DNA from: Mucidula mucida
Taxonomy: Eukaryota > Basidiomycota > Agaricomycetes > Agaricales > Physalacriaceae
Length of the DNA stretch: 34,079 nucleotides
Reading direction: 5' to 3'
Assembly (NCBI GenBank): GCA_015501055.1
Contig: JADNYV010000367.1
Span: forward strand, 1 to 34,079
The translations under genes were made by a program, and so were the position numbers. Below the pieces are notes generated by a model that saw only the letters and a list, made by a program, of their open reading frames with translations, was not told the DNA's origin and did no database searches. Of this stretch, positions 30,101-34,079 are shown one piece after another. Position 1 is the stretch's first letter, and every line of letters begins with the position of its first letter.

Positions 30101-30778
30101 GAGCCACGATGAGCTGAGCTCTGTGCGCTGCATTGGCGGCCTGCAGTGGGATTTGGTGAAGGGTGCGTTGGATAAGGCTAATGGTCGTGTGAATATCGCG
30201 CGGAAGAAGGTGGCGGCGCTGAGGAAGGAGGATGACGATACGCGCGCACAGGCTATTGCGAAGGAAGGTACTGCGATGGAGGTTGATGACTCGAAGCCTG
30301 GTAAGTCGTTCCCTTGCGGACGTAATATAGATTTTGATTTCGTAGATGACATACCTGAAAACCCGGCGCTAACGACTGCGTTGAAGGCCTTCTCGAGTCT
30401 CGTACGAGAACAAAAAACGGGGCTGTCGCGGGCTTTGGAGGGCTTCGTGTCTTGCTTGGCGCCGCCGGAGTCTAGCGCGCATCCAAAGCCAGAGTCGAGG
30501 ACGGTGATATCGCCTGCTGCTTGGGAGGACCGCGCGAACTGGGGTAAAGAGGAATGGAATGTGTGGGAGACGTGGTGTTGGTATAGGCACTTTTGCCGTG
30601 TGGTGAGTTTTAGGTTCAAAGAGGCTTCTAACAGCTAATGATGGGACAGTACTCCCCTTACCTGCGGACGTATTCGACGACATTGACGACAGTGTCATTT
30701 GCCCGGTTTGAGGGATCTGAGGACCCCGCTGGGGCGCTGCTTCAAAAGATTTACAATACGTCTACTGGGGCGGATTGA
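27166..30778 (+). CDS. CBC1: Nuclear cap-binding complex large subunit (CBP80-like, MIF4G domains)
   Basis: The large subunit of the nuclear cap-binding complex holds the small RNA-binding subunit and links capped transcripts to splicing, export and decay. The gene has roughly a dozen exons. It starts MSWHGRGGGKGRRYR with an Arg/Gly-rich N-terminus. The first helical domain has EQPYKIPHYAALLRLLHEQP, LSWRETRF, IHFFSHLALAGIISPDSLA and AVLDEFGVPQGRAKRAALC. A middle region has LLEYPKWTLPGTF, ITELCKLAPQSAGPAVGKSI and RRFAEWFAIHMSNFGFQW. The C-terminal domain has AIQSLLHIGARSFSHLLNAI and VDPTDVINWTFE, ending FEGSEDPAGALLQKIYNTST at 30778. The exons are conserved and uninterrupted in frame when introns are removed. 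One intron is 448 bp instead of about 50. Several exon borders, especially around 27700-27835, are uncertain. Confidence 0.87.
28179..28626 (+). other. Long CBP80 intron with inverted repeats, possible MITE
   Basis: Donor GTGAGT at 28179 and acceptor TTCACTTAG at 28626 join ENADE to LLDALLASCHALQAPG in frame. Within it a perfect 10-bp inverted repeat (TGCGGCACAT at 28214-28223, ATGTGCCGCA at 28233-28242) can form a hairpin. Further on, an ATCCAC...ACGGTTACGG block at 28298-28317 recurs inverted at 28514-28551, with more CCGTAAC words between. A miniature transposon would explain both the excess length and the palindromes; no target duplication was found. Confidence 0.5.
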
Positions 30779-31244
30779 TGTAAATTAACACTTGCTGTCG
30801 AGGTTGGCCTGTTCATTTGTGACAGATGTTATATACGTGTTTTCGTGATTTTCTGGACTAACATTTACTAGACTTGGAAGGCAAACGTCAAGCAAAGCGA
30901 GTTCGATGATCCTCAAGATCACTGACATGTAGATCGGATGCAGAACGACGTTGGTCGTTCCAAGAAGCGACGAAGGCGGGCCATGACCTCCAGGTACCGA
31001 CGAGGACGAGAACAAGTGGTCTTGTTCGTATATGAGCAGGTGCATCCAATGGTCCCGTCTATCTCTATCGCCACACATCGTATCATCTAGCCGATAAAGA
31101 GCCTAAGAAGTCGGTATCGGTTCCAGTGCGCCTACCCGCGGTTCAACTTCAGTCATCTAGAATGGCGATGACACCTATCGCAAGAAGTATATATCTCGGT
31201 CTTAGCTTATCACATCGCATCTCTACCCCCCTCGCCCAACCGCG
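30779..31244. other. Intergenic region upstream of the 165-aa gene
   Basis: About 465 bases between the end of the cap-binding gene and the next start. Apart from the TATA box near 31188 and a CT-rich stretch before the ATG I see nothing specific. Confidence 0.5.
31188..31194 (+). promoter_or_regulatory. TATA box of the 165-aa gene
   Basis: TATATAT 51-57 bp upstream of the ATG at 31245, followed by a pyrimidine-rich stretch that suits transcription initiation. Confidence 0.5.
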
Positions 31245-31742
31245 ATGTTCGCGTGGATGATGAAGCGTACGCGCGCGCCGGTGCCCAAAGCGTTCGTGCC
31301 GAGCAGCGTGCGCTGCCTGCGCCTCCCCGCGGACGGCACCAAGCCCCACTTTGTGCACCGCGAGACTGTCTACGTCAATGCCGACCAGCTCGCGGACTGC
31401 TTCTTGTACCACGTCCCGGACGTGCGCATGTTCTGGAACGCGCCGGAGCCGGGGCAGTCGCTGTGGCACCGGCGCACGCTGCGGCGCGTGGACGTCACCG
31501 GGCAGCCCAACGCCAATGTTGATGGGCACTATTATTTCTTCCGGTGCTGCCACGAGCAGCTCCCGCGCAATCCGTATTTCCCCAAGACGTCGGGGGTTAA
31601 AGGGGATGTGTTTGTGGTGCGAGCGGCGACGGCGGGTGGGTGGACGGAGCATGCGGCTTATGTGGATGTTCCCGTCGATCTTTTGGAGGACAAGAACGGA
31701 CGAATATCGCTGAGACTGATGATGGCTGCATTTACAAGTTAG
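31245..31742 (+). CDS. Hypothetical protein, 165 aa, intronless
   Basis: Not recognised. A single open frame from ATG 31245 (MFAWMMKRTRAP) to TAG 31740-31742, more GC-rich than its surroundings. It is soluble-looking, without signal peptide or membrane span. Notable stretches are VNADQLADCFLYHVPDVRMF, WHRRTLRRVDVTG, HYYFFRCCHEQLPRNPYF and GGWTEHAAYVDVPVDLLED. A TATA box lies at a suitable distance and codon use looks coding, so I believe the gene is real. It converges on the second F-box gene with only 7 bp between stop codons. Confidence 0.7.
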   Translation: MFAWMMKRTRAPVPKAFVPSSVRCLRLPADGTKPHFVHRETVYVNADQLADCFLYHVPDVRMFWNAPEPGQSLWHRRTLRRVDVTGQPNANVDGHYYFFRCCHEQLPRNPYFPKTSGVKGDVFVVRAATAGGWTEHAAYVDVPVDLLEDKNGRISLRLMMAAFTS

Positions 31743-31749
31743 GATTTTG

Positions 31750-33424
31750 CTAGCCTAGTACACTCGCTGTATCATCAGGCTCTACAAATACTATCCTGGG
31801 CATTTCGTACATAGACGCTTCCTCAGGCACACCAGATTCTCTAAACTTCCACCGCTTGCCCCGGACGGTAATCGTCAGCTTGTGCGAGGCCTGATTCCAC
31901 CGAGACGTGAGGTCCGGCCTATCAAACACGAGATGTGTGGGCAGACGAAGCTGCGCCAACGGCCGACACCCATCGTCCACCGCCGCTGGACGCGCGCGCG
32001 CTTCTGCTACAAGAAGAACCAGCTGCGGGTCCACCTCGTACGCCTCATCTCCCGTGTACGACAGATTGAGGCATTCCAAGTTTTTGAGAATGGCCTCAGC
32101 ACCAGAGGGTGCCATCGCACGCAGCAGGCCCGCCGGGATGCGCTGCATGTCCATGCGAATGGACGTCAGCTTGTTCGCCTTTCGCAGAAACTCTACTAAT
32201 TCTGGACACGGGCTGTCGGCGGGCCCAAAGTAGCCTATAATCCTCAAAGCAGTTATCCGCCCAATGCCGGAGAACTCTGAGGGGAGGCGCGGAGTGGCGA
32301 ACTCGCGCGGGTAGAGGAGGTGTAGGGAGCTGAGGATAGGTGCGTCTAGCAGAGACAAGAAGGACGCGATGCAGCCTCCCGCTCCCGGAGTCTGCTCCTC
32401 CAATTTGAGCCGCTTGAGTCTGTGCAGCGAAATGGGGCGCGCGCCAGGGGGACAGCGCGTCGGCCCACAAGCAAGCTTCATAGAACGGACGTTCACCATC
32501 TGAGGCAGCGCAGAGAAGATGTGCTCGCAGAATACGTTTATAGCGTCGAAATCGACAATGTGCGCCCATGTGACGTTGAGGTTGGCGGGTCGCCGCCCGC
32601 TGAGACGCACATTGTTGAGCTGGTAGGCCGAGTCGAGCTTTACCGGCTCGGTCAAGTAGGGTGCGTCTGCTTGGTCCATCGTTCCGTTGTGGATGGCCAA
32701 TTGCTGTAGACGGTTAACAGGGAGGAGTTGGAAGAAGCCGCGCATGAACGCGAGGGACAGCCAGATGCGGAGGTACTTCCAGCGATGAGAGGTCTGTCGG
32801 AGGAGGGCAATCAGAGGATTCTCTATCCCAAAGGACGCCACATAGTCTGTCGCGGCGATGACAGTCAAGTCACACGCTCGGGACCGCTCCAAGAGAAGGC
32901 GTAACCTGGCCAGCAAATGGTCCTGATCTTTGCTTCGGTATTTAGGAAAGTGGAGCACAACAGTAGACCACAGGGAGGGTAGCTGGAGGACGACGTTCCG
33001 CCAGCGCGAACACACCTGTCCAAGTGTCCACGGCTCGTTCTTGACGTCGAGTGAGTCGTGCGGGTTGCACTGCCCGTGGCGCAGGTTATCACTGGTCCAA
33101 TTCGGGATACAATGCGAGAAGATCTCGTATAGGATATCATCTGGGACTGACCGCATCGGTGCATGATGGCTTGGTGTCCTCTATGTGGGCTAAGAATTTG
33201 TCGCGCTCCGTGGTGAGCACAGCCAAGGCCTCCGCCATACGTGATACTCGATCATTTAGTTGGCGAATTCGGTCCTCGTAATCAATGCACAAGCTTTGCA
33301 TGAATTGTCTGTCCGATTGGGATGGAGGGATGTTATTACTGATGAGCTCTGCCACGCGCGACGAGCGTTCAGGAGATACAAGAACGGAGGGAATGGTCGA
33401 GCAAAGGCTGCATTGCTCAGACAT
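31750..33424 (-). CDS. F-box protein, second copy type, with a frame break in the linker
   Basis: The F-box reads MRSVPDDILYEIFSHCI (start 33156), followed by WTLGQVCSRWRNVVLQLPSL and WSTVVLHFPKY, the standard agaricomycete F-box continuation. About 400 leucine-rich residues follow, to the stop at 31750. Upstream, a frame from ATG 33424 encodes the expected N-terminal coiled coil (MSEQCSLCS to RDKFLAHIEDTKP). The two parts are offset by one base: after HIEDTKP an extra base (or a two-base loss) near 33165 separates it from HAPMRSVPDDIL, which would otherwise follow directly. The gene may be a recent pseudogene, may start at 33156, or the break may be a sequence error. Role: SCF substrate receptor, target unknown. 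Confidence 0.8.
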
Positions 33425-34079
33425 GGTCGCGTAAGTACCTGTAGAACAAGTCCAAGTCAGATTACAGTTCGTGCATTAAATAGAGGACTCACGCGAGAGA
33501 TGTAAATGTATAACGTCGATGTAGCGCGGAAAAACAATCGGGCAGCGCACGGGTAGGACTTGTATAGAGTGGCCCGAGAGAAGTTGTGAGGATTTACCAA
33601 GTGGCTCTACGCCAACATGGACGTTGCTCTTGAAGCGCAAACAGCACAATAGCATTTCGGCACTCGGCCCGTCGCTACTGCACAGCCACACTTATTAGTC
33701 TCTTCCCTTGCCTTGTTCTTTTCCCTCATTAGTACAAAGATCTCATATATATCGCCATTCTTCTCGACGGTAGAGAAGACCAACAAAATGGGAAAGTAAA
33801 GGTTCTAGGCATTCATAGCGTGAGCAGTCCATACTAAGTATAGTCTCTTTACGACCAGAGGCGACTAGTGTCTATCTCCGGGATCACCATGTCCTTGGGT
33901 TGCTCTCATAACATGCGCGGCGCCGACGTGTCATCTCAGCCCCGATGTCGGTCAATTGTACGCATCATTCTTAGTGCTTCGTATGTATCAACGTCGAATA
34001 AGATATCCATGCTCATGCGCTGAAACAGAATTCAACGCCAACAAATGCTAGCAGGAACCCCTCAGGCTGTCGAACAATA
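33425..34079. other. Intergenic sequence to the window edge
   Basis: About 650 bases without a supported gene. The F-box promoter should lie near its left end on the minus strand. No repeat or transposon end is visible. Confidence 0.45.

Noticed and set aside
30008..30619. Minus-strand 203-aa frame opposite the last large exons of the cap-binding gene
   Set aside because: Mirror of a well-conserved coding exon; no family resemblance on the minus strand.
1..34079. CRISPR arrays, operons, Shine-Dalgarno sites, tRNA or rRNA genes
   Set aside because: The gene structure is eukaryotic with spliced exons. I saw no regularly spaced repeat array, and no tRNA cloverleaf or rRNA sequence that I could support by eye.

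Overview
The window looks like nuclear DNA of a filamentous basidiomycete, most likely an agaricomycete. The evidence is dense genes with many short introns of about 43-60 bp and GT...AG borders, two F-box proteins of the agaricomycete type, a small secreted cysteine-rich CFEM-like protein, lineage-type expanded 'hypothetical' families, and Copia and hAT transposons. No bacterial, organellar or viral gene organisation is visible. All identifications come from reading the sequence; no database search was run.

Layout. 1-822 is one copy of a segmental duplication that recurs at about 18880-19965 and carries a broken 3' exon of the CFEM-like gene. 1743-4802 holds small or decayed minus-strand genes: an acidic/Ser-rich secreted candidate, its partial paralogue, a broken Lys/Glu-rich nuclear-type gene and a small membrane protein. 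4922-6535 is an F-box gene. 7084-8311 is copy A of a four-exon unknown family ('family X'). 8412-15095 is a full-length Copia LTR retrotransposon with 236-bp LTRs and an ACATA target duplication. A 1,204-bp defective hAT element (11050-12253) sits inside its integrase. 15161-16857 is gene Y, apparently a distant relative of family X, divergent from family X copy B at 17421-18767. An unannotated 250-bp MITE flanked by TA (18924-19177) follows inside the second duplication copy, then the intact CFEM-like gene (19627-20337, minus).

20818-22244 holds a zinc-knuckle gene and a truncated tandem copy of its 3' end. The right third is mostly conserved housekeeping sequence: a mitochondrial FAD/folate-type carrier (22373-23700, minus), a seven-TM membrane protein (24577-26198), and the large subunit of the nuclear cap-binding complex (27166-30778), which has one unusually long intron rich in inverted repeats. 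A 165-aa unknown gene (31245-31742) and a second F-box gene (31750-33424, minus) end the annotated part and converge with 7 bp between their stop codons.

The left two thirds are therefore a repeat-driven, duplicating accessory region and the right third a stable core region. The most notable items are the family X/Y cluster with its duplicated downstream module, the MITE whose empty site survives in the paralogous copy, and the nested Copia/hAT structure in which nearly identical LTRs surround a coding region broken in four places.
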